Shown here one piece after another: positions 1 to 8,419 of a stretch of 64,000 nt of DNA (position 1 is the stretch's first letter; the number at the start of each line of letters is the position of its first letter). The notes beneath the pieces were generated by a model. The model worked only from the letters and a program-made list of their open reading frames with translations. It was not told where the DNA came from and made no database searches. Source of the DNA: CAJXNP01 sp050305935 (GTDB taxonomy: Bacteria; Bacteroidota; Bacteroidia; Cytophagales; Cyclobacteriaceae); assembly GCA_050305935.1 (NCBI GenBank), contig JBNLGG010000001.1, positions 62,001-126,000 on the forward strand, read 5' to 3'. Both the position numbers and the translations under genes were made by a program.

Positions 1-649
1 CGGAGAATTTTTTTATTTGACTGAAATTCACAATGGGTATGATTCCCGGAATAATAGGAACGTTGATTCCCGCTGTCGTGAGCTTTTCGACAAAATCAAA
101 ATAGTAGGAGTTGTCAAAAAACATCTGAGTAACCAGGAAGTCTACTCCCTGTTCTACTTTGAATTTCAGGTGGTGAATATCTTCTTCCATCGACGTTGAT
201 TCAATATGGGTTTCAGGATACCCTGCAGCCCCGATACAAAATGAGTTCTTTTCTGCCGCAAATTTTATCAAGTCCGATGCATAGCGAAAATCGTCATGAA
301 GCGAATTCTCACCCTTAGGTAAGTCTCCCCTAAGCAGCATCAGGTTTTCAATACCAATCTCATTAAAAAAATTCAGGTCGTGTTCTACTTTCTCTTTGGT
401 GGCATTTACGCAAGTATAATGGGCCATGCTACAAAGGCCCAGCTTGTTCTGCAAGTAATTGATCAGGTCAAAGCTAATCTCCTGCGTACTTCCACCCGCC
501 CCGTAAGTGACTGAAATAAAAGAAGGGGACAGTTTCATTAGCTGGCCTACATTTATGCCCAGCTCCAGAATAGAAGAAAAAGTTTTAGGAGGGTAAAACT
601 CAAACGAAAAAGTCTTTTTATCCTCTTTTAACAGGTCGATTATTTTCAC
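1..649 (-). CDS. metF: Methylenetetrahydrofolate reductase (N-terminal part, cut by window edge)
   Basis: This enzyme reduces 5,10-methylene-THF to 5-methyl-THF, the methyl donor for methionine synthesis, using FAD in the cytoplasm. About 216 codons are visible and the C-terminus lies beyond base 1. The reading starts VKIIDLLKEDKKTFSFEFYPPK. The FEFYPPK segment holds the family's catalytic Glu (about residue 17), and SVTYGAGG and LLRGDLP are hallmark MTHFR motifs further on. The GTG at 649-647 is the only start that fits the family N-terminus; I found no in-frame ATG at that point. Just upstream on the same strand is the structured non-coding stretch 722-913. The assignment is very secure; only the start codon is less certain. 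Confidence 0.93.
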   Translation of the reverse strand, partial: MKIIDLLKEDKKTFSFEFYPPKTFSSILELGINVGQLMKLSPSFISVTYGAGGSTQEISFDLINYLQNKLGLCSMAHYTCVNATKEKVEHDLNFFNEIGIENLMLLRGDLPKGENSLHDDFRYASDLIKFAAEKNSFCIGAAGYPETHIESTSMEEDIHHLKFKVEQGVDFLVTQMFFDNSYYFDFVEKLTTAGINVPIIPGIIPIVNFSQIKKFS

Positions 650-721
650 GAATTTTCAGGTTCTTGTTTTTGCAAAAGAAACATCTATCAAATTAATTAT
701 ATAATTATTTCGAAAAAATCA

Positions 722-913
722 TCAGCTGCGCTGGCAGGAAATAGCCTTTAGCATTTTGTATCCGTCGATGGCGTCCTGATGGTGCTCTCGTGTGCCAGCT
801 TCCGTTGCGTATTGCAAAAGTGAAGAGGTGTTTGCAAGCAGGATCACCGTCCGACCGTTGGTGGACTGCGTGTGAGCTGCGGTCTGACGGATACGTTGGA
901 GAATAAGTTTCAA
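722..913. other. Structured non-coding stretch between sulP and metF
   Basis: The 362-base gap 650-1011 contains a block that looks more GC-rich than its flanks and is full of complementary arms. GTATCCGTC at 758-766 pairs with GACGGATAC at 886-894. CCGTCCGACCG at 847-857 pairs, with one mismatch, with 880-890. TTGCAAA at 812-818 pairs with TTTGCAA at 831-837. The first two pairings compete for 886-890, so two exclusive folds are possible. On the minus strand the block lies about 70 bases before metF, but no SAM, THF or cobalamin riboswitch consensus is recognisable. A 63-codon minus-strand reading runs through it, with only a TTG start and no recognisable family. It could be an RNA element, a decayed mobile element or a chance structure. 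Confidence 0.35.
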
Positions 914-1011
914 CGAGAAGAAAAATTCCTACTAGAAAATTTTAACGGTGTTTTATGGATTTAGAAAGTTGATTAGCAGCAAATCCGTCTGACTAAATTG
1001 GCTCCAAAGAT

Positions 1012-2727
1012 TTAAAAGCGATTTCCCTGGCTTCGTTGGTTTGACTGAACGGCGTAGCCATCTGCATCTTTTACTTTCCCGTCAAAATGGTCTACTGCAT
1101 CCTGTACTCTCATATGAAAATGTTCCTTTCCCACTAAATCGTAAATGCCAGTTTTCTTCATCATATCCCTTACCGGCCCAATGACTTCCGTAAAATATAC
1201 CTGAATATTTCTCTTTTGAATGTCTTCAATCAATGATTTTAATCCATATGTTGCGCTCATGTCCAGTTCATTGATGGCCTGGGCATTGACAACGACTACT
1301 CTCAATTCCTCTCCTTTCGATTTAATTAACCTGCACAAGGTGTCCGTGAAAAAGCTGATGTTCGCGAAATAGAGCTGTGCATCGAAGCGAAATACCAGTA
1401 CGTCTTTCCGGTTGATAGCCTCGGGGAAGCGGTTTAAGTTGCGATAGTAGGGGGTATCCGGCAGTCTGCCCAATACGGCTGTATGAGGGTAAGTGCTTTT
1501 GAAAATTACTAATCCAAGGGAAAGGAGTACTCCCGTTACTATTCCCTCCTGAATCCCGATGATCAAGGTTGTCAACAAAGTAATGGTCATCATCAGAAAA
1601 TCCCTTTTACTTAGTTTCCACAAGATTAAAGCCTCCCTGAAATTTATAAGTTTTAAAACTGCAGTAATGATGATGGCAGCTAGAATACTCTTAGGGAGGT
1701 AGTAAAAAATGGGGGTAAAAAAAAGTAACGTTAGGGCAATCAGTAGCGAGCTGATGATCAGGGAAAAGGGAGTCCGTGCGCCGGCGTGTGTGTGGACAGC
1801 AGATCGTGCAAAGCCTCCTGATACAGGAAATGATTGAAAAAATGATCCACCTATATTTGCCATCCCCAATGCAATCAATTCCCGGTTTGCATTTATGCTG
1901 GATAATATGGTCTTTGTCTGGAGTGATTTTGAAATGGAAATCGATTCAAGGAATCCGACAAGCGAAATCAGCAAGGCCAGGGGTAGTATCTTTTCCACCT
2001 GGCTTAAGTGGGATAATGTTAATGAAAAGGCCGGAAAGCCGGAAGGTATTTCACGTAGAATTTGTACACTTTCTGTGAGTTGGAAAAAGTAGACTACAAC
2101 AATGCTGACGATAACGAGTACAATGGCGCCAGGAATGTTTTTATTCAAGCGTTTTAGAAAGATTAAAATGACAATACCTGATAGACCTATGAGTGAATCA
2201 GCAGTTGAGATTTCGTTTAGGTTAGTATACAAGTCACGCAGACTGTTTATCAATCCTGACCCGGATGGTGATACTGTTCCCAATAAATTGTGCAATTGGC
2301 TTGTACCGATGATTACGGCTGCTGCAGAGGTATATCCCGATATGACGGGTCGGGATAAAAAATTGACAATGAAACCTAGTCTGAAAAGTCCGAAAACAAA
2401 TTGGATCAACCCTGTAAGTAAAGCCAGCGCTGATGCTAGTAAAATGAATTCATTGCCGCTGAGATTTAATTCAGAAAGCCCGGCAAATACCAGGATAGAC
2501 ACTGTAGCTACCGGACCCACAGATAACTGGTACGACGTACCTAAAAATGCATAGATCACAGGAGGAATAAGCGCGGCATACAAACCATAAACAGGGGGCA
2601 AGCCTGCTATTAACGCGTAAGCCATTCCCTGTGGAATAAGCATGACACCCGTAGTGATTCCTGCCGAAAGATCCCCCTTTAACCAGCTCTTTTTATACCC
2701 TTTGGCCCATGCCGGAATTACTTCCAT
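1012..2727 (-). CDS. SulP family anion (sulfate) permease with STAS domain
   Basis: This inner-membrane protein of about 571 residues belongs to the SulP/SLC26 family, which moves sulfate, bicarbonate or other anions. The N-terminal two thirds form a hydrophobic transmembrane core that opens with the family signature around GVMLIPQGMAYALIAGLPP. The last ~130 residues form a soluble STAS domain (RKDVLVFRFDAQLYFANISF onward, with ELDMSATYGLKSL, the anti-sigma-antagonist-like loop). The ATG at 2727 gives the normal SulP start MEVIPAWAKGYKKSW; a TTG 24 bases further upstream is less likely. The neighbour on the same strand is metF, which would suit sulfur or methionine metabolism, but the 362-base gap argues against a tight operon. 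Substrate specificity cannot be read from the sequence. Confidence 0.9.
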   Translation of the reverse strand: MEVIPAWAKGYKKSWLKGDLSAGITTGVMLIPQGMAYALIAGLPPVYGLYAALIPPVIYAFLGTSYQLSVGPVATVSILVFAGLSELNLSGNEFILLASALALLTGLIQFVFGLFRLGFIVNFLSRPVISGYTSAAAVIIGTSQLHNLLGTVSPSGSGLINSLRDLYTNLNEISTADSLIGLSGIVILIFLKRLNKNIPGAIVLVIVSIVVVYFFQLTESVQILREIPSGFPAFSLTLSHLSQVEKILPLALLISLVGFLESISISKSLQTKTILSSINANRELIALGMANIGGSFFQSFPVSGGFARSAVHTHAGARTPFSLIISSLLIALTLLFFTPIFYYLPKSILAAIIITAVLKLINFREALILWKLSKRDFLMMTITLLTTLIIGIQEGIVTGVLLSLGLVIFKSTYPHTAVLGRLPDTPYYRNLNRFPEAINRKDVLVFRFDAQLYFANISFFTDTLCRLIKSKGEELRVVVVNAQAINELDMSATYGLKSLIEDIQKRNIQVYFTEVIGPVRDMMKKTGIYDLVGKEHFHMRVQDAVDHFDGKVKDADGYAVQSNQRSQGNRF

Positions 2728-2824
2728 TAGAATTATTTTTTTGCATGCCAAATTAAAAATTTAAAAGGGAAATAGTTTCAGTGATATAGATTTAATCACG
2801 GCAAAAGCATTTACCGTCATGCCC

Positions 2825-3034
2825 GTCCCAATAGTTTGAAGGCGTTTTTGCTTTGGCTCCCTGACAACGGTCTAATTTTTCAACAACGAAAAACACAAAA
2901 TTCGCGAAAGTACTTACACCTCCTGGGCTTCGAAAATTGCATTGCAATTTACCTTTTGTGAATTTCGCGCTTTTCGTTGTTTAACCAACATGTAACATAA
3001 ATTGCCCCGGAAAAATCGCTGACACTATTGGGAC
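2825..3034. repeat. Nested inverted-repeat element (MITE- or REP-like)
   Basis: The 454-base gap 2728-3181 contains a symmetrical element. The outer arms GTCCCAATAGT (2825-2835) and ACTATTGGGAC (3024-3034) are perfect 11-base complements. Inside them, 2882-2908 and roughly 2954-2981 form imperfect ~27-base arms sharing AACAACGAAAA and TTCGCG blocks. At the centre, 2934-2950 is an 8+1+8 palindrome (AAATTGCA/TGCAATTT). No protein is encoded. The architecture fits a small non-autonomous mobile or repetitive palindromic element. No other copy was noticed in this window, so its repetitive nature is inferred. Confidence 0.5.
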
Positions 3035-3181
3035 TGGAAAGACAAAGTTGCTTTTTTAAAATGTGTTTGCCCTGTAGGTTTAATAAAGCTGGGTAATTTT
3101 GTGGTTGGAATATTATTTAAATGGTTATTTTTATTGCCATATTTTTCACTGCTCATCCTTTAGTTTTTATCCGTTTCAAAC

Positions 3182-6100
3182 ATGAGAAAATTCATTTTTT
3201 TGATCCTTGTTGCACTTCCTTTTTTCTCCAATTCCCAATCTTCAAATCCTGAAAATATTTTTTGGGAAATAAAAGGAAATGGCCTGACGAAGCCATCATT
3301 TCTATATGGCACCATGCATATCATGGATGACCGGGCGTTCAATTTTAACGACTCACTATTTATCAAAATGAAAGAATGTGATGCCTTTGCCCTGGAAGTG
3401 CACCCTGACTCAGTTCTAAAAAAGATTTTTGCCGATTTTTTTACACGTCGGGAAAAGGAGGATAACAAGCTCAAGGAAATATTAAATGAGGATGAGTACG
3501 AAAAATTGTCAAAAACTTTCCGTGAAAGGACTGGCTTTGAGCTTGAAGACGTCAACACCTCCAACCCCACCATGATCAAAGACCTTATCACCAGGGATTA
3601 TTCAGGTAAGGCAGACAACTCTACCTTTTTAGACGCCTATTTGTACCAGGTGGCTAAGTCCTGGGGAAAGAAGGTCGTTGGTGTGGAAAAATACGACGAC
3701 CAAATAAAAGCCCTGGAACTATCGGATTCAGAACTCAAAAAAAGTTTTCAGCAAATCGTAAATGGAAACGATAGCATAGATCTGTTTTTTGAGAAGTTGG
3801 ATGAATTCAGGCTGGAGAATCTGATAGGAATCTATCAGCAGGGGAACTTAGAGGTGGTCGATGAATATTTGAGAAGCCACTCCTCAGATTCATTTTACCA
3901 AAAGCTAATTGTAGATAGAAATAGGGTAATGTTGGAAAATAGCATTCGGGAAATGCATACCCAACCCATCTTCATAGCTGTCGGCGTGGGCCATTTAGGA
4001 GGTGAATTTGGGCTTGTGGAATTGTTAAGGACAAAAGGATATCAGGTGCGCCCAGTAACGCCGCTTTATACCGGTAAAGCGAAAAAAATCAAGATCAATT
4101 CTAAAAATGAGAAGTGGCACAAATTTGTTTCGGAAGAGCTGGGTTATTCACTGGAGTTGCCACAAGAGCCCTTCGATATAAAGCTTGAATCGCTGCCTAT
4201 GAAAATGTATATGTACCCTGATCTGGGAACTGGCTTGGTTTATATCAATATGGCCATTAACACTATGGGATCAAGGAAGGAAAAAGAAGTCCTTAGCATA
4301 ATGGCCGACCGGCTTATCAATAATGTGTCGGGGGAGGTGATGAAGGAAAAGAAAATCAAACACAAGGGGAACGAGGGGAAAGAAATTGTTTTCAAAGACC
4401 GGGGTTTAAAATACTATAAAATCCGAATGATTATTCGCGACGGCCATCTTTACGTGTACATGGTGGGATCAAAAAAGAGAGAGGAGCTAGACAGCTTTGA
4501 AGCAATGAGGTTTTTGAACTCGCTTGAGTTCATAGAATTTGAGCGAAAACAAAATAAAATGTTTGTTTCTACGGAAGGGAGCTTTAGCGTTTTGTTCCCA
4601 GGCGAACCTAAAAAAATGGTGCAACGTCAAGCGGCACAGGACGATCCCTCCTCTTTGTTTACATTTAATATTTATCTCGGAGCGGATATAGAAACCAAAT
4701 TAAACTTTTTAGTTACCTACTATGACTTGCCTGCCGGTTCAATGATAGAAGACGACAGTGTATACGTTTATGAAATCTCGAATGAGTATCTCAAAAACCT
4801 CAAGGCAAAAAAGTTAAAAAGTGCCCCCCTGAAAAAAGACAGGTTTTTTGGTGTACATACGGAGGGCTCCGGGGCTATGGGCCATTTCTTTTCAGAGGTT
4901 TTTGTGCGAGGCAACAGATGCTACTCCCTTACGGTGTTGGCCGCGGATTCTTTGTCATACAGAGAGAAAGTGAATGGGTTTTTTGAATCGTTTGCCTTCC
5001 TTGATTTTGAGCCCGCATCATGGACCAGCTTTGAAGAAGAGAATGGTATTTTTTCAATAGATTTTCCCGGAGAAGTCAAGTTTAGTTCTGACACCACCGG
5101 GTACTTTTATTCTGCCAACGACTCGTATGTTGTTAATCAATATACGTCTGTTGATGCCAATTCAGGGGAATCGTATGCTGTATTGGAAGAGGTTTTTAGT
5201 AAATACTGCCATTTTGAGAATGTAGATGCTTACTTTGACGAATACCTGGATACATATAAAGAGACTTATGATAGTATTTATGTCAATCAGGATTTTAGCT
5301 GGGGGGATGGTAATATTGGAAAAGGATTATTGGTTAAATCCGATCAGTATAGTTATTCACAGATCATCAAGATCTTTCCCCTGAAAGACAGGGTGCTTTC
5401 ACTTTGGGCATATAAAACTGACCTTACCCCTGAGGATTCTATTCAGATTGATCATTTTTTGTCAAGCTTTGACTTTAAAGAATCAGATAGCGAGATGAAT
5501 CTTTTTAAGACTAAAGAAGAGGCCAAGAAGTTATTGTTGGCAGACGCAAAAAGCGATGATCTCAAAACAATTGAACATATCAATCAAGTAATACGCGATT
5601 TTTCATTCACTCCCGATGACTTGCCTACCATATATGACTTAATCAAGTGGGTAGATGCTGAATTCTCTGAGGAACATCTGAAATTAAAAAGCAATCTGAT
5701 AGAATCCGTCGGCGAAAACTCCGATAAGTTCTCCGTAGCATTTCTGAAGGATCAATACAACCAGCAGGGTGATTCCTCGGAAATCAGACTTGCTGTTCTG
5801 GAGGCGCTTGCAGATATCAATACGGCTGAGTCATTAATTGCCTTCAAAGATATTTTAATTGAAAATCCTCCTAAAACAAAGCAGTCATACAAGTACTACT
5901 CTATCTTTTATCATTTTGACGATTCCATCGAAAATTTTGCGTTGATATTCCCGGACTTGTTTCAGTTATTTGAAAATGAGGATTTTGGAAACCTGATCAT
6001 CAATACCACAATCTCAGCTATTGACAGTGGTGCTATGTCGATTGATGAACTTGTGCCTTTTGCCGAACGCGTCAATGAGAGCTTTCAGCGATCATACCAT

Positions 6101-6739
6101 GAGTTGATAGCCATTCATCCCGATAGCTCGGGATATTACACCCTGGAATCAAAATTTAAGGACATGGCGGGTCTCCTGGCCTATGTTTCACCGGACGGCG
6201 TTTCCAGAGAAATACTGACACAAATCGATACGTCATTTGCTGATTATGTCTTGCTATCTGTAGTAGAAGCACAGTTAAAACAAGAAATGCCAATTAATGA
6301 ACTGATATTAAAGGAGCTTTGTGAAAATGACTATTGGCTAATTGATGTCGTCGAACTACTGGGCAAAGAAAAGAAATTAGATTTGTTGCCCGAAGAATAT
6401 CGCTCACAGAAGAAAATAGCTAGATCTCAAATGTATAATTATCTTGACTACTATGATGAATATACCGAGGATATAGAGCTGCTTGAAACAAGGGACCTTG
6501 ATTTCAAAGATGAAAAAGTGAGAGTTTTCATATTCAAGATGGGCTACACCTATGAAGATGATAACGGTGATGAGACAACGGATTGGTATCTTGGTTTTTG
6601 TGGATTATTTGACCAGAAAGACTCACAAATAGTTCCAATAAAAAAGATGGCAAGTACCACCGGGGAGGTATACGTTGAAGGTGAAACAGATGTATCAAAA
6701 ACATTAGTAGAGCTCATGTCAGAAGATGCGTTCTATTAA
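3182..6739 (+). CDS. Large exported TraB/GumN-type protein with three internal repeats and helical C-terminus
   Basis: This 1185-residue exported protein has a signal peptide ending near residue 19 (FFSNSQ). Residues about 22-295 form a TraB/PrgY/GumN domain (Pfam TraB family): GTMH at 43-46, a conserved acidic LEVHPDS segment, and the closing GVGHLGGEFGLVELL near 268-282. GT(x)H and the glycine-rich closing motif are putative metal-hydrolase elements of this superfamily. Ordinary GumN proteins end here at about 290 residues. Three tandem ~150-residue units follow, each opening with an F-x-[VIL]-x-[FL]-P-[GQ]-E pattern and ending in an F-x-S-[LF]-x-F strand (about 311-455, 460-610, 614-767). 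Residues ~775-1100 look like HEAT-type helical repeats. Function is unknown; the gene stands alone with ~170 bases before the next gene. Confidence 0.8.
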   Translation: MRKFIFLILVALPFFSNSQSSNPENIFWEIKGNGLTKPSFLYGTMHIMDDRAFNFNDSLFIKMKECDAFALEVHPDSVLKKIFADFFTRREKEDNKLKEILNEDEYEKLSKTFRERTGFELEDVNTSNPTMIKDLITRDYSGKADNSTFLDAYLYQVAKSWGKKVVGVEKYDDQIKALELSDSELKKSFQQIVNGNDSIDLFFEKLDEFRLENLIGIYQQGNLEVVDEYLRSHSSDSFYQKLIVDRNRVMLENSIREMHTQPIFIAVGVGHLGGEFGLVELLRTKGYQVRPVTPLYTGKAKKIKINSKNEKWHKFVSEELGYSLELPQEPFDIKLESLPMKMYMYPDLGTGLVYINMAINTMGSRKEKEVLSIMADRLINNVSGEVMKEKKIKHKGNEGKEIVFKDRGLKYYKIRMIIRDGHLYVYMVGSKKREELDSFEAMRFLNSLEFIEFERKQNKMFVSTEGSFSVLFPGEPKKMVQRQAAQDDPSSLFTFNIYLGADIETKLNFLVTYYDLPAGSMIEDDSVYVYEISNEYLKNLKAKKLKSAPLKKDRFFGVHTEGSGAMGHFFSEVFVRGNRCYSLTVLAADSLSYREKVNGFFESFAFLDFEPASWTSFEEENGIFSIDFPGEVKFSSDTTGYFYSANDSYVVNQYTSVDANSGESYAVLEEVFSKYCHFENVDAYFDEYLDTYKETYDSIYVNQDFSWGDGNIGKGLLVKSDQYSYSQIIKIFPLKDRVLSLWAYKTDLTPEDSIQIDHFLSSFDFKESDSEMNLFKTKEEAKKLLLADAKSDDLKTIEHINQVIRDFSFTPDDLPTIYDLIKWVDAEFSEEHLKLKSNLIESVGENSDKFSVAFLKDQYNQQGDSSEIRLAVLEALADINTAESLIAFKDILIENPPKTKQSYKYYSIFYHFDDSIENFALIFPDLFQLFENEDFGNLIINTTISAIDSGAMSIDELVPFAERVNESFQRSYHELIAIHPDSSGYYTLESKFKDMAGLLAYVSPDGVSREILTQIDTSFADYVLLSVVEAQLKQEMPINELILKELCENDYWLIDVVELLGKEKKLDLLPEEYRSQKKIARSQMYNYLDYYDEYTEDIELLETRDLDFKDEKVRVFIFKMGYTYEDDNGDETTDWYLGFCGLFDQKDSQIVPIKKMASTTGEVYVEGETDVSKTLVELMSEDAFY

Positions 6740-6912
6740 TTTAGAATCAGGGGCTATTCCGGACCCGGGATTCCGGAAACCCATACTGCCCCAAAAATTT
6801 TATTGTAACACTAATCACATACCACAACTGTTTTATTGACCTTTTATCATTTATGCGTGGTGGCTTGATAATTTAATTATAATTTTATTCCGCATTTTTA
6901 AACCTGTTGGTC

Positions 6913-7992
6913 ATGATCCCCATAAGGGTAAAGGATTTTATTCGGTATTTTTTTGGCTATATCGTCGTGTGGATTGTGGCTGTTTACATTTTTACTTTCA
7001 TCAGGCTTTTTGGGATGACCGACGCCCTCCGGTTGACTCAGGAATTGGATCTTAATCTTCTCGATAGCTTCTCCGAAATCACCCTGTTCGGGTTGATATT
7101 GGGGATAATGTTTATCCTTACTGATTTTATCCTAAAAAACGAATGGGTAAAGAAGCACTCATATTTTACAATCATAGTCATTGCCATTGTACTACATAGC
7201 ATTACTTTTTATGTTACCATCTTCTTTGTCGTATTGTTTTTAGAGCCGCTATACCAGGGGGTTAGCACATCGCAATTAGTCTACGCGGTCTTCACATCGG
7301 GCAACATGTGGGTAGCTTTTTTTTACTTTAATTTGGTGATCATCCTCTTGAACCTTGAGCGCTACGTGCGAAAAATTTTTGGCCCAGGGGTGATGATTGA
7401 TATCATTCGCGGCAAATATTACAAACCGAGAAATGAGGAACGGGTTTTTATGTTTCTTGATTTGATTAGTTCCACCACCTATGCGGAAAAATTAGGATCC
7501 CTGAGGTTTACTGAATTGATACAGGACTGCTTTTATGATGTGTCAAGCATCGTAAAGAGGCATGACGCTGAAATTTATCAGTATGTAGGGGACGAAGTGA
7601 TACTCATGTGGCATAAAAACCGGGCGAGTTGGAAAAATAATGCATTCCAGTCCTACTTTTCCTTTATTGATTTGTTGCGTCGAAAATCGGATTATTACCT
7701 AACTAAATATGGGATCCTTCCGGAATTTAAGGCGGGGATGCACTTTGGTATTGCCTCCGTAGGTGAAGTAGGGGGAATTAAAAAGGAGATTGCCTACCTG
7801 GGCGATGCAGTGAATGTAGCCGCCCGGTTGCTCGGTATGTGTAATAAATACGGGAAGTCGTTCCTGGTTTCGGAGGAAATGAAAGAACTCGCCAGCTTAA
7901 ATAAGCAGTTTCAATTTGAATTTTTGGCCGAAGAAATACTCAAAGGCCGTCAATCGCCTACGAAAATTTATAGTGTCGAAATCAAGGATTAA
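6913..7992 (+). CDS. Membrane-bound class III adenylate/guanylate cyclase
   Basis: This predicted nucleotide cyclase of about 359 residues has several N-terminal membrane segments (roughly residues 10-160) and a C-terminal cyclase homology domain from about residue 175. The two metal-binding aspartates are visible as D183 in FMFLDLISSTT and D227 in YVGDEVILMW. The GDAVNVAARL motif supplies the base-contacting Asp (298) and the transition-state Asn (301) and Arg (305), so the catalytic site looks complete. The ATG at 6913 is preferred over a TTG six bases upstream. The last four bases overlap the end of the convergent yecH-like gene. Cyclase class is secure; ATP versus GTP preference is not. 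The N-terminus does not resemble a named sensory domain. Confidence 0.88.
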   Translation: MIPIRVKDFIRYFFGYIVVWIVAVYIFTFIRLFGMTDALRLTQELDLNLLDSFSEITLFGLILGIMFILTDFILKNEWVKKHSYFTIIVIAIVLHSITFYVTIFFVVLFLEPLYQGVSTSQLVYAVFTSGNMWVAFFYFNLVIILLNLERYVRKIFGPGVMIDIIRGKYYKPRNEERVFMFLDLISSTTYAEKLGSLRFTELIQDCFYDVSSIVKRHDAEIYQYVGDEVILMWHKNRASWKNNAFQSYFSFIDLLRRKSDYYLTKYGILPEFKAGMHFGIASVGEVGGIKKEIAYLGDAVNVAARLLGMCNKYGKSFLVSEEMKELASLNKQFQFEFLAEEILKGRQSPTKIYSVEIKD

Positions 7993-8228
7993 TGATCACA
8001 AGCCTGTGACACAAGCCTAATGGCACCCTCCTTTTCCTCGATCTTCCCTTTTTCAAGCATAAAATCGACTACCTGTTTCACATTAAAAATTTTGTCCGCG
8101 CAGTTTGAAAAAATAGCATCAGTCCCAAAAACCGCGGCTATTTCTGTCTCAAGGTCATTTCTCGAAAAATCCTGGGCGGCAAAGGCCAGCATCTCCAAAA
8201 CTTCATGCACATGGTGTGAGTTTTTCAT
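7989..8228 (-). CDS. YecH-type small putative metal-binding protein (DUF2492)
   Basis: This 79-residue protein matches the YecH/DUF2492 family in length and layout. It has an N-terminal HHVHEVLEML helix, a middle segment AAVFGTDAIFSNCADKIFNVKQVVDFML, and a short C-terminal strand ending in ACDH. The conserved His and Cys residues (HxxHEVL, NCA, CDH) are the reason the family is called metal-binding. Its biochemical role is not established. It ends four bases inside the adenylate cyclase gene on the opposite strand, a tail-to-tail arrangement. The ATG start at 8228 gives the family's usual N-terminus. Confidence 0.82.
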   Translation of the reverse strand: MKNSHHVHEVLEMLAFAAQDFSRNDLETEIAAVFGTDAIFSNCADKIFNVKQVVDFMLEKGKIEEKEGAIRLVSQACDH

Positions 8229-8419
8229 TTTCTTCTTTTTTGATATAAAATTCGAAATTTCTTTTCCTGTCCTTTATGATCATAATCATGACATTTTTAA
8301 GGAAAATCGTAACGCTCTAAAGTGTTAATGAAATCACCTTTTTGTCTTATTTTGTTTTATTTTCAGTAAATCGGTTTTATTTTTAACATATTCGCATAAA
8401 ATATTTTTACCTAAAGGAA

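Noticed and set aside
722..913. Minus-strand 63-codon reading as a small gene
   Set aside because: Only a TTG start exists after an in-frame stop, no family match is recognisable, and the stretch is explained better by its inverted repeats.
650..1011. SAM, THF or cobalamin riboswitch upstream of metF
   Set aside because: The characteristic consensus cores of these riboswitches could not be found, so only an unassigned structured block is reported.
6755..6780. TTCCGG...CCGGAA palindrome after the TraB/GumN gene as a terminator
   Set aside because: The arms are only six bases and no T-tract follows on either strand.
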